The position numbers were made by a program, and so were the translations under genes. Positions 55,351 to 63,771 of a stretch of DNA of 64,000 bases are shown piece after piece; the stretch's first letter is position 1, and every line of letters begins with the position of its first letter. The notes beneath the pieces were generated by a model. The model was not told where the DNA came from and ran no database searches. It was given only the letters and a program-made list of their open reading frames with translations. Source of the DNA: JAHEGP01 sp963751595 (GTDB lineage Bacteria; Pseudomonadota; Gammaproteobacteria; Pseudomonadales; JAHEGP01); assembly GCA_963751595.1 (NCBI GenBank), contig CAVVVC010000009.1:1-64000 (forward strand), written 5' to 3'.

Positions 55351-56868
55351 ATGGCCGTATCAAGAATACCCCCCCTGGACCTGATGTTCTTCCTGATGGA
55401 AACCCCGGCCAGCCCCAAGCATGTGGGGGCGGTGCAGATCTTCAAGCTCCCCGGACGGGCGCCCAAGCGCTATCTGCGGGACCTGGTTGCAGCCTTCCGC
55501 GCGGCACCCGTGGCGCCGCCTTTTAATTACCGGCCACACTTCCCCCGCACGGGCATGCCCTATTGGGAGCCGGTGGCGGATCAGGATATGGCGTTTCATG
55601 TTCGCCATTCGGCACTGCCGGCACCGGGAAACGACGAGCAACTGCAGGAAACGGTGGCCCGGCTCCATGCAGGCCCCCTTGAGCGTGATCGGCCGGTGTG
55701 GTTTTGTCAGGTTATCGAGGGCCTGAGTGGTGGTCGCTTTGCCATTTACACTAAAATTCACCACGCCTGCATCGACGGTGTGTCCGCGATCCAGCGGCTG
55801 GGCGCGTCGTTAGCGTCCGGCGCAGCCGATAGCACGGTGCTGCCAATCTGGTCCCACGAATCCCACCACGCCGGCAGAGGCGGTCGCGCCCCCCAGGGTG
55901 CCCTCGCGGCACTGAACCGCGGCGGTAAGCAGGCGCTCGCCCAGGCAAAGGCGGTGCAGGAAATCTACGGCGGTTTCGTCAAAATGGGCCTGCAGATACT
56001 CAAACTCCACGAGAACCAGGCCCAGCTTCCCTTTGGTGCGCCGCGTACCCGAATGAATGAATCGATCCGGCACTCGAGCCGGGAAGTGGCAATGTGTTCG
56101 GTGCCGCTGGACCGCGCCAGAGCCCTCGCTGCGACTGCCGGCGGCAAGCTCAACGATGTGGTGTTAGCGCTGGTCGATGCCGCCCTGGGGGATTACCTGG
56201 TGGAGCATGGCGACGCGCCCCAGTCACCACTGGTCGCGCTCTGCCCCATCTCTATTCGCGAGCAGGATGATGACTCCGCCAGTACCAAGGTGGCGAGTAT
56301 GCTGGTGCGCCTGGGTCAGCCCGGCGCCGGTGCCGCACAGCGCCTGGGTCAGATCATCGAATCCGCTACCGCCAGCAAGGAAGAAGCCCGGCGTATGTCC
56401 AAGGAGGGCCTGATGGACTTCGCCCTGGTGCTGGCGGGCCTCGGTGAGTTCCTTGAGCTCACCGGGCTCGAACGCACGATTACCCCCTCCTACAATGTGT
56501 TGGTATCCAACGTGCCAGGTCCGGGTGCCAAAGCCCTGTATCTCAACGGCGCCAGGATGCTGGGTTGTTATCCGGTATCGACGCTGCTGCCCGGTGCCAA
56601 TCTCAACGTCACCGTGGTGACCCTGGGCAACACCATTGATTTTGGGCTGCTGGCCGACAAGGATGCCATGCCGGGCATTGCCCTGCTGGCCCGGCGCATC
56701 GAGGCTCGCTTTGAGGAACTGGAACGGGTTTTGAAATTGGGTAAAGCCATCAAAAAATCCTCAAAAAAGAAAGGAAAAAAAGCGAAAACACGTGCCGAAA
56801 ATACGAAAAAAACAAAGACCAAAAAGAGCGTAAGCAAGCCAAGCAGACCCGCGAAGCGTAAGGGCTGA
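55351..56868 (+). CDS. Wax ester synthase/diacylglycerol acyltransferase (WS/DGAT)
   Basis: 505 aa from the ATG at 55351 with GGGGAG upstream; an upstream open frame lacks signals. PPLDLMFFLMETPASPKHVG is the usual start; IHHACIDGVSAIQRL has the catalytic HHxxxDG; and SYNVLVSNVPGPGAKALYLNGARMLGCYPVSTL is the conserved second motif (NVPGP). It esterifies fatty alcohols or diacylglycerol with acyl-CoA to form storage lipid. The last 45 residues are mostly Lys with Arg/Ser/Thr, an unusual basic tail that might bind membrane or nucleic acid. Confidence 0.92.
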   Translation: MAVSRIPPLDLMFFLMETPASPKHVGAVQIFKLPGRAPKRYLRDLVAAFRAAPVAPPFNYRPHFPRTGMPYWEPVADQDMAFHVRHSALPAPGNDEQLQETVARLHAGPLERDRPVWFCQVIEGLSGGRFAIYTKIHHACIDGVSAIQRLGASLASGAADSTVLPIWSHESHHAGRGGRAPQGALAALNRGGKQALAQAKAVQEIYGGFVKMGLQILKLHENQAQLPFGAPRTRMNESIRHSSREVAMCSVPLDRARALAATAGGKLNDVVLALVDAALGDYLVEHGDAPQSPLVALCPISIREQDDDSASTKVASMLVRLGQPGAGAAQRLGQIIESATASKEEARRMSKEGLMDFALVLAGLGEFLELTGLERTITPSYNVLVSNVPGPGAKALYLNGARMLGCYPVSTLLPGANLNVTVVTLGNTIDFGLLADKDAMPGIALLARRIEARFEELERVLKLGKAIKKSSKKKGKKAKTRAENTKKTKTKKSVSKPSRPAKRKG

Positions 56869-56903
56869 CAAACCCAACCTTTTCCCATGGAGACACCAGC
56901 ATA

Positions 56904-57266
56904 ATGACCCGCCAGCTGCTCGACGAAAACTCGATTCACCCTGCGATCCGAGACCGCATCGGTGGCACTGATACCGATACCCTGAAGGAAGTGATCGCCG
57001 CTATCGCCGATAACGCCGTGGTGGTCGTGGGTATGGCGCAAAATCCCTACTGCAGGAAAGTGCGCAAGCAGCTCGACGCGGCGGGGGTGTCCTTCAAGTA
57101 TCTGGAATACGGCAGTTACACCAAAGAGTGGCAGCGGCGCTTGGTTTTGAAGATGTGGAGCGGCTGGCCCACGTTTCCCATGGTATTTGTAAAAGGGCAA
57201 CTGGTTGGCGGTAACAAGGATGTGCAGGCACTGCTGGAGTCCGGTGAGCTGCAAAAGCTGGTGTAA
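56904..57266 (+). CDS. Glutaredoxin-like protein
   Basis: 120 aa. VVVVGMAQNPYCRKVRKQLDAAGVSFKYLEYGSYTKEW carries a single active cysteine (PYCRK), so it is monothiol-like. SGWPTFPMVFVKGQLVGGNKDVQALLESGEL has the cis-Pro and GG of the glutathione site. About 25 helical residues precede the domain. It could act in redox or Fe-S handling. It lies 35 bp after the WS/DGAT gene. Confidence 0.85.
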   Translation: MTRQLLDENSIHPAIRDRIGGTDTDTLKEVIAAIADNAVVVVGMAQNPYCRKVRKQLDAAGVSFKYLEYGSYTKEWQRRLVLKMWSGWPTFPMVFVKGQLVGGNKDVQALLESGELQKLV

Positions 57267-57329
57267 GGGTAGGTCGAGGGTTGGATCATGCCTCGCTAAA
57301 ACATTAGTGGCTGGTTGCAGGAATAGGCG

Positions 57330-57421
57330 CGCTGCTGCCCGGTCAGGACCGTCTGCAGCAGGGATGCTGCAGCCGAGCCCCCATGGACGGGTTCACGGCG
57401 TGTCCTGACCGGGCAGCAGCG
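57330..57421. repeat. 92-bp cloverleaf-like inverted repeat
   Basis: A perfect 20-bp inverted repeat (57330-57349 and 57402-57421) encloses 52 bp. Within it CTGCAGCA/TGCTGCAG forms an 8-bp hairpin and GCCCCCATGGACGGG a smaller one. This resembles intergenic REP/BIME-type elements of marine gammaproteobacteria, and it sits between two convergent genes, where such elements are usual. It has no T run, so it is not a plain intrinsic terminator. Confidence 0.8.
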
Positions 57422-57512
57422 GGCCAGCCGTTTTCCGCAGCGGTGTTGTGTTTTACAGAAAATAGCCCGCCATTTGAGTGCCCGGCGTAGCGAAGCTTTT
57501 CCGCTTCACACC

Positions 57513-58175
57513 CTACAGGTGCGCCCCCTCCGGCGGCAGCCGTTTCCCGTCCAGCAGGGCGCCCTCGCGGTTCAGGGTCAGTCTTCCCTCGCCGAACCAG
57601 TTCGCCACCAGAGGGAAGATGCGGTGTTCCTGCACCAGTACCCGGGCGGCGAGGCTGGCGGCGGTATCACCGGCCTCGATGGGGACGCGCGCCTGCAGGA
57701 TGGTGGGCCCGCCGTCGAGTTGCTCGGTGACGAAATGGACGCTGCAACCGGCCTCGGCATCACCCGCCTCCAATGCCCGTTGATGGGTATTCAGACCGGG
57801 GTACAGCGGCAGCAGAGAGGGATGAATATTGATCAGCCGGCCGCGGAAACGGGCAACGAACGGGTCGCCGAGAATCCGCATAAAGCCCGCCAGAATGACC
57901 AGCTCTGCACCGAAACCATCGATGCAATCGGCCAGCACGGCATCAAAGGCGTCCCGACTGGGGTAGTGGCGATGGTCGATCACCGCCCGGTCGATACCCG
58001 CGCGGCGGGCCCTTTCGAGACCTTGGGCTTCTTCCCTGTTGGTGATCGCAGCCACGACCCGGTAGTGGCTGTCAGCCTCGGCCGCGGCGTCAAGCAGAGC
58101 CTGCAGGTTCGAGCCCGTGCCCGAAAAAACCACCACCGCGCGGCAGCGTTGGACGCTGTTATCTCCGGCGGGCAT
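57513..58175 (-). CDS. purN: Phosphoribosylglycinamide formyltransferase
   Basis: 220 aa. RAVVVFSGTGSNLQALLDAA starts the Rossmann half; VILAGFMRILGDPFVARFRGRLINIHPSLLPLYPGLNTHQRALEAGDAEAGCSVHFVTEQLDGGPTI holds the catalytic Asn-His-Asp set (INIHPSLLP, ..QLDGGP). It formylates GAR with 10-formyl-THF in purine synthesis. Three bases after the purM stop on the same strand. Confidence 0.96.
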   Translation of the reverse strand: MPAGDNSVQRCRAVVVFSGTGSNLQALLDAAAEADSHYRVVAAITNREEAQGLERARRAGIDRAVIDHRHYPSRDAFDAVLADCIDGFGAELVILAGFMRILGDPFVARFRGRLINIHPSLLPLYPGLNTHQRALEAGDAEAGCSVHFVTEQLDGGPTILQARVPIEAGDTAASLAARVLVQEHRIFPLVANWFGEGRLTLNREGALLDGKRLPPEGAHL

Positions 58176-58178
58176 CGC

Positions 58179-59231
58179 TTACAGGCCCTTCAGGATGACC
58201 GCATCCTGGCCAGCGCCGCGAACGCCGACTTCGCCGATGCGATAGACGGCTTCTCCGGAAGCCTGCAATTGCGCGATGGCGGCATCCGCCTGGTCGGCCG
58301 CCACGCACAGCACCATGCCGATACCGCAATTGAAGGTGCGATGCATTTCGTAGGCTTCGACATTGCCCTGGCTCGCGAGCCAGTCGAATACCGCAGGGCG
58401 TTGCCAGCTGTTGACGTCGACATGCGCGTTACAGTCTGCGGGCAAGACCCGGGGTATGTTCTCCTGCAGTCCGCCGCCGGTAATGTGGGCCAGGGCCTTG
58501 ACCGTCACCGAGCGCTGCAAAGCGAGTAGCGGTTTGACGTAGATTCGGGTGGGGGCGAGCAGCGCGCCGGCCAGGGTTTCGTCGCCCATGGCCTGGTTGA
58601 GGTCCGCATCGCTGCGTTCGAGAATTTTGCGAATCAGGGAAAAGCCGTTGGAGTGGGGGCCGCTGGATGCCAGTCCCAGCAGGATGTCCCCGGCCTGAAC
58701 CCTGCTGCCGTCGATGACTTCGGACTTTTCCACCACCCCGACGCAGAAGCCGGCCAGGTCGTAGTCGCCGCCGCTGTACATGCCGGGCATTTCTGCGGTC
58801 TCGCCGCCGATCAGGGCGCAACCGGCCAGTTCACAGCCTTTGCCGATACCCTCGACGACGCTGGCGGCGGTGTCGACATCGAGCTTGCCGGTGGCGTAGT
58901 AGTCGAGAAAGAACAGGGGCTCGGCACCACACACCACCAGATCGTTGACGCACATGGCAACCAGGTCGATACCCACGGTGTCGTGTTGACCCAGGTTCAT
59001 GGCCAGCCGCAACTTGGTGCCGACGCCGTCGGTGGCCGATACCAGCAACGGCTCCCGATAACCGGCGGGGATAGCGCACAGCGCGCCGAAGCCGCCAAGG
59101 CCGCTTTGTACCTCCGGCCGGGCGGTGCGCCGGGCAACATGCTTGATGCGCTCGACCAGGGCATTACCGGCATCGATATCGACACCGGCGTCTTTGTAGC
59201 TCAGGCTGGGAGGGGTTTGCTCGTCGCTCAT
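58179..59231 (-). CDS. purM: Phosphoribosylformylglycinamidine cyclo-ligase
   Basis: 350 aa. LSYKDAGVDIDAGNALVERIK is the typical N-terminus; LLVSATDGVGTKLRLAMN, CALIGGETAEMPGMY, GLASSGPHSNGFSLIRKIL and AHITGGGLQENIPRVLP follow. It makes AIR from FGAM with ATP. purM-purN operon, divergent from the DUF2066-hda genes, a common order in gammaproteobacteria. Confidence 0.97.
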   Translation of the reverse strand: MSDEQTPPSLSYKDAGVDIDAGNALVERIKHVARRTARPEVQSGLGGFGALCAIPAGYREPLLVSATDGVGTKLRLAMNLGQHDTVGIDLVAMCVNDLVVCGAEPLFFLDYYATGKLDVDTAASVVEGIGKGCELAGCALIGGETAEMPGMYSGGDYDLAGFCVGVVEKSEVIDGSRVQAGDILLGLASSGPHSNGFSLIRKILERSDADLNQAMGDETLAGALLAPTRIYVKPLLALQRSVTVKALAHITGGGLQENIPRVLPADCNAHVDVNSWQRPAVFDWLASQGNVEAYEMHRTFNCGIGMVLCVAADQADAAIAQLQASGEAVYRIGEVGVRGAGQDAVILKGL

Positions 59232-59337
59232 GGTGATGGGTCATCGGCTTGATAAAACGGGGAGGGGATTCTACCAGTTGGGGAGCCGCCAGACCATAAA
59301 TTGCCGGCGTTGGCTGTTTGAAATTGATCGCGCTTGC

Positions 59338-59343
59338 TAGAAT
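59338..59343 (+). promoter_or_regulatory. Extended -10 promoter for the DUF2066-hda genes
   Basis: TGCTAGAAT is an extended -10 (TGN-TAGAAT) 103 bp before the plus-strand start. A weak -35 (TGTTTG) lies 17 bp upstream. By eye only. Confidence 0.4.
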
Positions 59344-59445
59344 AGCGCGCCTTGGTCAAATGGGGCAGGCGGTATCGGTGACAGAGTCTGGCGGCCTTGA
59401 ATCATTGCAGTTTTAACCGGTAGCGGTTAGTAGCGGGGTAAATTC

Positions 59446-60525
59446 TTGATAGACATGGTGAGTTGCGGCAAAAAAGTCGCTCTGCTGATTTTGCTGGGGC
59501 TCTTCAGCCCGCTGGGTTTTGGGGTCGAGGTGCGTGGCATGTTTCAGGAGTCGGCCACGGTGAAGGACCAAGGCGCGTCCCAGCGCAAGGCGGCAGCCCA
59601 GCAAGCCCTGGGCAAGGTGCTGGTGCGGGTTGCGGGCACCGAGCAGGTGCTGAAGAACGGTGAGGTGCGGGCCGCGATGAATCAGGCCGACGCCTACCTC
59701 CGGCAATTCAGTTACCAGACCAGCGCTGATCAGAGCGAGCCCGCGTTCAGGCTGGACATGGAATTCCAACCACAGCCGGTTATCGAGATTCTCAAGCAGG
59801 CGCAGCAACCGGTCTGGTCAAGTAACCGGCCTGCGGTATTGGCCTGCGTCGAGGTGCAGGGCTCCGGCGGCCAGGTGATCACTGCAAACTCACGCTCGGC
59901 CCCGGTCCTGCTGGCCGAGGCAAAACGTCGCGGCGTACCGCTGCAACTGCCTGCGAGCCGGGCGGATTGCAATGGTGCCGTTAGCCAGGAGCTGCTGCTC
60001 GACGGCAATCTGCAGCTTGATGGCGGTCGCTGTGACGCCCGCTGGTCGATGACCCTGGACCAGGATGACCAGCGCTGGTCATCGTCAGGCAACAGCCTCG
60101 AGGCCTGCCTTGGCAGCGCGGTGGACGAACTGGCCGAGACCCTTTCAGCGACCTACGCCTTCGCGGCGGTAACCGGATCCACCGCCGGCGAGCCGCTGTT
60201 TTTGAACGTAACGGGGATCGATGATTTTTCGGATTATGCCGATGTGGTTCTGATGCTCAACAGTCTGGCGATGGTCGATGCCGTCGACGTGGCCGGGGTT
60301 GAAGACGGCGCGGTGGACTTTAGCCTCACAGCCAGCGGCAGTGCCGGCAAGCTGCAGCAGGCCATCGAACTCAAGGGCATACTGGTCGAATCCGAGGCGC
60401 CGCCGCCAGCCTACGAAGCGCTGTCGGCACCACCGGGCATCGAACCCGGTTCGACGCCTTTACCAGGCTATCCGGCGCCTGAGGCCAAGCCCGAGCGCCT
60501 CTACTATCGCCTGGCTTCTCGCTAG
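59446..60525 (+). CDS. DUF2066 domain-containing exported protein
   Basis: 359 aa with a TTG start (ATG at codon 4 is an alternative); GGGG lies about 9 nt upstream. The signal peptide KKVALLILLGLFSPLGFG is followed by VEVRGMFQESATVKDQGASQRKAAAQQALGKVLVRVAG, typical of DUF2066. The C-terminus is Pro-rich. The function of the family is unknown, but it is regularly found next to hda and purM, as here. Its stop lies 12 bp before hda. Confidence 0.88.
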   Translation: MIDMVSCGKKVALLILLGLFSPLGFGVEVRGMFQESATVKDQGASQRKAAAQQALGKVLVRVAGTEQVLKNGEVRAAMNQADAYLRQFSYQTSADQSEPAFRLDMEFQPQPVIEILKQAQQPVWSSNRPAVLACVEVQGSGGQVITANSRSAPVLLAEAKRRGVPLQLPASRADCNGAVSQELLLDGNLQLDGGRCDARWSMTLDQDDQRWSSSGNSLEACLGSAVDELAETLSATYAFAAVTGSTAGEPLFLNVTGIDDFSDYADVVLMLNSLAMVDAVDVAGVEDGAVDFSLTASGSAGKLQQAIELKGILVESEAPPPAYEALSAPPGIEPGSTPLPGYPAPEAKPERLYYRLASR

Positions 60526-60537
60526 CGTCAGCCGCTG

Positions 60538-61248
60538 ATGCAACAATTACCGCTGTCGGTAACCCTGCGGGACGACGCGACCTTTGGCAACTTCCAGGCG
60601 CTCGCGGGCAATGCCCAGGCACTGCAGACTCTGCGGCGCTTTTCCGGCGCCGACCGCGTCATCTACCTTGCGGGACCCCGGGCAAGCGGCCGCAGCCACC
60701 TGTTGCAGGCGGTATGCCATGAGCAAAGCGATGCCATTTACCTGCCCATGGCGGAGCTGGTCGATTACCCCCCCGCCGAGGTGCTCAGTGCACTGGAATT
60801 CCAGCCGCTGGTGTGCCTGGATGATATCGATGCCCTCACCGGCAACCGGCTCTGGGAAGAAGCCCTCTTTCACCTGATGAACCGCAAGGCCGAAGCCGGG
60901 GGAGGGCTGTTGGTCAGCGCCTCGCAAATACCGTCCAGGCTGTTCGCAATGCCCGACCTGGCGTCGCGGCTGCAACAGGGGCTGGCCCTGACCCTGGCCG
61001 CGCCCGACGACGAGGACAAGGCCCGCATCCTCATCGCCCGCGGTGACCGGCGTGGCCTGGTGATTACCCCCGAGGTGGCGAGCTTTGTGCTGCGCCATTA
61101 TAGTCGCGACCTGTTGCGCCTGATGGATCTGTTGCAGTTGCTCGACAGTCAGTCCCTGAGCCTGCAGCGGCGCATTACCATTCCCTTTGTCCGCAAGGTT
61201 GTCGCAGCAGAACCCCGCGAAAGCCGGCCCGGCCCCCCGCATCGGTAA
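60538..61248 (+). CDS. hda: DnaA regulatory inactivator Hda
   Basis: 236 aa. QLPLSVTLRDDATFGNFQ at the N-terminus includes the clamp-binding QLPL motif. LAGPRASGRSHLLQAVCHE is a Walker A variant, VCLDDIDALTGNRLWEEALFHLMN the Walker B, and SRDLLRLMDLLQLLDSQSL the sensor 2 region. With the beta clamp it promotes hydrolysis of DnaA-ATP after initiation. Start follows the DUF2066 stop by 12 bp. Confidence 0.95.
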   Translation: MQQLPLSVTLRDDATFGNFQALAGNAQALQTLRRFSGADRVIYLAGPRASGRSHLLQAVCHEQSDAIYLPMAELVDYPPAEVLSALEFQPLVCLDDIDALTGNRLWEEALFHLMNRKAEAGGGLLVSASQIPSRLFAMPDLASRLQQGLALTLAAPDDEDKARILIARGDRRGLVITPEVASFVLRHYSRDLLRLMDLLQLLDSQSLSLQRRITIPFVRKVVAAEPRESRPGPPHR

Positions 61249-61325
61249 TTTGTTCCCGGGCGGCCCACCGTTCTCCGATCAACGCCCAATGGCGCTGATT
61301 TTTGCCTCTGATCCGGTTATATTTG

Positions 61326-61347
61326 GGGCCCGCCCAGCTGCGGGCCC
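61326..61347 (+). other. GC hairpin in the acyl-CoA synthetase leader
   Basis: GGGCCCGC and GCGGGCCC pair perfectly around a 6-base loop, 31 bp before the ATG. No T run follows, so it may be a leader structure or a weak, Rho-assisted end of the hda transcript. Confidence 0.35.
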
Positions 61348-61377
61348 GTTCAATAACAAGCGCTGTGGAGACTGAAT

Positions 61378-63030
61378 ATGCTGGCAACCCTTACCGAATA
61401 CCTGGACCAGTGGAACGCTCAATGCCCGGACAAGGTTTGGCTGCGCGAGCTGAGCGGTGGCGACGACCGCACCTGGACCTGGCACCAGGCCTATACCGAA
61501 ATCAATGCCCTGGCGGCCTGGGAAGAAAGCTACTTCAACGGCAATGGTCACTGCGTGGGCCTGCTGTCAAAAAACCGCGCCCACTGGTATTTCGCCGACC
61601 TGGGTAGCATTGCCGCGGGCAATGTCGTGGTGCCGATGTTTACCACCCTCATCGGCGAGGTTGCCGAGTACGTGATGTCGTTTACCGAGATGAAGCTGTT
61701 GTTTGTCGGCGAGACTGAAAACTGGGAGCAGGTGCGGCAGGTGCTGCCCACGGGAATCCAGTTGGTCTGCCTGCCGGGGGTGGAAATCGAAGAGGAACAC
61801 CTGCGCTGGGAGGATATCGTCGGCCCCAACCGGGGAAAATCGCCGGGCTACCGGTGTCAGGCGGACGACCTGGTGTCGCTGGTTTTCACCTCCGGCACCA
61901 CCGGTGTGCCCAAGGGTGTGATGCAAACCCACACTTCCAATATCATACCCGTGAACCGCTTCGCCGCAGCATTTGCTGTGGCTGAGGGCGGGCGATTCTT
62001 TTCCTACCTGCCGCTGTCGCACATTGCCGAGCGCCAGATTGTCGAGGTCAACTCCCTGGTCAACTGCGGTGAAGTGTACTTCAACGAAAACCTCACGACC
62101 CTGATGCGCGACTTGCCCCGCTGTCGCCCCGACGTGATGTTTGGTCCGCCGAGGGTCTGGGAGCAGTTGCAGCAGGGGATCATCGCCCAGTTTGGCTCGC
62201 AGGAGGCTGTCGATGCTGCCCTGGAGGCAGACGCCCCTGGGGTGGGGAAGATGATCCAGGAGAAACTGGGGCTGGATCAGGCGAAATACCTGTTAACCGC
62301 CGCCGCGCCGACACCGCCGGCACTGATTCAATGGTACGACCGGTTTGGTATCCGCTTGATGGAGGGCTTCGGACAGACCGAGTGCATGGGACCGATCGTG
62401 TCCAGCGCCGACGCGCGCAGGGTCGGCTCCATCGGCAAGGCGCTGCCCGGTGTCGAAGTGAGAATCAGCGAGCAGGGTGAGCTGCTGATCAAGGCCGACG
62501 GCTGTTCGCCGGGGTATTACAAGATGCCGGAGAAAACGGCGGAGACCTTTGTCGATGGTTGGGTCCATACCGGCGACAAGGCGCGGGTGGACGAAGACGG
62601 CTTTTATTACCTCACCGGGCGGGTCAAGGACTACTTCAAGACCATTTCCGGAAAATTCGTGGCTCCGACCTCACTGGAGAATATCTTTGCGGAAAACCCC
62701 TTTACCGAGCAGATTTGCCTGCTGGGACGGGGGTACTCCCGCACGGTGATGGTCTGTGTGGTGGGTGCCAGTGGCCAACAGCAATCCCGGGAAGCGGTGA
62801 CCAACGCACTGCTCGATCGGGCCAGGGCGGTCAACGAGGCGGTGGAAAAACACGCCCGTCTCGGCGCCGTGGTGGTATCGACCGAGCCCTGGACCATCGA
62901 GAACGGGGTGCTGACGCCGACCATGAAGATCCGTCGCGAGCGCGTCGAGGAGCAGTTCGGCGAACGGGCCGAGGCCCTGGCTCGACGGGGCGCGGAGGCG
63001 GGTGACGTCATGATCGAGTGGCTGGATTGA
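61378..63030 (+). CDS. Long-chain acyl-CoA synthetase (AMP-forming)
   Basis: 550 aa; GGAG precedes the ATG by 8 nt. VFTSGTTGVPKGVMQTH (about 168) is the AMP-binding P-loop, YLPLSHIAERQIVEV and LMEGFGQTECMGP follow, then VHTGDKARVDEDGFYYLTGRVKDYFKTISGKFVAP with the hinge Asp and the catalytic Lys region. It activates fatty acids to acyl-CoA. Could feed the nearby WS/DGAT, though there are 4.5 kb between them. Confidence 0.93.
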   Translation: MLATLTEYLDQWNAQCPDKVWLRELSGGDDRTWTWHQAYTEINALAAWEESYFNGNGHCVGLLSKNRAHWYFADLGSIAAGNVVVPMFTTLIGEVAEYVMSFTEMKLLFVGETENWEQVRQVLPTGIQLVCLPGVEIEEEHLRWEDIVGPNRGKSPGYRCQADDLVSLVFTSGTTGVPKGVMQTHTSNIIPVNRFAAAFAVAEGGRFFSYLPLSHIAERQIVEVNSLVNCGEVYFNENLTTLMRDLPRCRPDVMFGPPRVWEQLQQGIIAQFGSQEAVDAALEADAPGVGKMIQEKLGLDQAKYLLTAAAPTPPALIQWYDRFGIRLMEGFGQTECMGPIVSSADARRVGSIGKALPGVEVRISEQGELLIKADGCSPGYYKMPEKTAETFVDGWVHTGDKARVDEDGFYYLTGRVKDYFKTISGKFVAPTSLENIFAENPFTEQICLLGRGYSRTVMVCVVGASGQQQSREAVTNALLDRARAVNEAVEKHARLGAVVVSTEPWTIENGVLTPTMKIRRERVEEQFGERAEALARRGAEAGDVMIEWLD

Positions 63031-63061
63031 CGGCGGCCGCCTGAGGTGCCCGAAGCGCTGC

Positions 63062-63337
63062 TTATCCGGTCTCGAATCCGGTCGCCTCGGGGAAATCCCG
63101 GCAGACTTCCATGGAGACCGAGTCGACCCGGGACAGGGGAGAGCCAGTGCTCAGGCTTGCCACCACCGCTTCCACCGCTGCCCGTTCGCCACACAGCAGT
63201 ACCTCGACCCGGCCATCCGCAAGGTTCTTCGCCCAGCCGGTCAGGTGGTGGGCCAGGGCCTGTTGCTTGACGAATCCGCGATACCACACGCCCTGTACCC
63301 GGCCCGAGACAAAGCCGTGCATGCAGACCCGGGTCAC
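63062..63337 (-). CDS. acyP: Acylphosphatase
   Basis: 91 aa, the standard length. MHGFVSGRVQGVWYRGFVKQQA contains the phosphate-binding loop GRVQGVWYR with the catalytic Arg, and GWAKNLADGRVEVLLCGE the catalytic Asn. It hydrolyses acyl phosphates. Starts 4 bp before the end of the thioredoxin-like gene (overlap), so translation is coupled. Confidence 0.95.
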   Translation of the reverse strand: MTRVCMHGFVSGRVQGVWYRGFVKQQALAHHLTGWAKNLADGRVEVLLCGERAAVEAVVASLSTGSPLSRVDSVSMEVCRDFPEATGFETG

Positions 63338-63771
63338 GGCTTGACCTGCGGTTTTCCGTCGATCAGGGCGAGTAACGCCTCGTAGGTCTGGGGGCCGATC
63401 AGGGTGTGGGCAAGTTGGCCACCGGGGGCAATGAGGTAAGTGGTCGGCAGCACCTTCGGCCGCTCCAGCTTCAGTTGCTGCCCCGGGTCATCGCCGCTGC
63501 TGGGAAATTCGATGCCCATCACCTTGGCAGAGGCGTCGTGGGCCGCTCCGGTCAGGCCGTCATAATTGACACCCTGTACTGCAACCCGGTCACCAAGCTC
63601 GGTGGCCAGGCGGTTGAGCTCGGGGATTTCCTCGCGACAGGGTGCGCACCATTCCGCCCAGTAGTTGATTACCAGCCAGCGCTCGGACGCCGCCCCCTTG
63701 GGCGTCGCCTGCTGGCCCGGTTCGCAGGCGGTCAGCAGGAAAAAGGTCATCAGGATACTGAGGTAACGCAT
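63334..63771 (-). CDS. TlpA-like thioredoxin lipoprotein
   Basis: 145 aa. Signal peptide with lipobox LLTAC, then WLVINYWAEWCAPCREEIPELNRLA, with the redox CAPC, GVNYDGLTGAAHDASAKVMGIEFPS and KVLPTTYLIAPGGQL with the cis-Pro. Predicted to be periplasmic and membrane-anchored, reducing disulfides or helping cytochrome maturation. It overlaps the gene to its right by 22 bp. Confidence 0.93.
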   Translation of the reverse strand: MRYLSILMTFFLLTACEPGQQATPKGAASERWLVINYWAEWCAPCREEIPELNRLATELGDRVAVQGVNYDGLTGAAHDASAKVMGIEFPSSGDDPGQQLKLERPKVLPTTYLIAPGGQLAHTLIGPQTYEALLALIDGKPQVKP

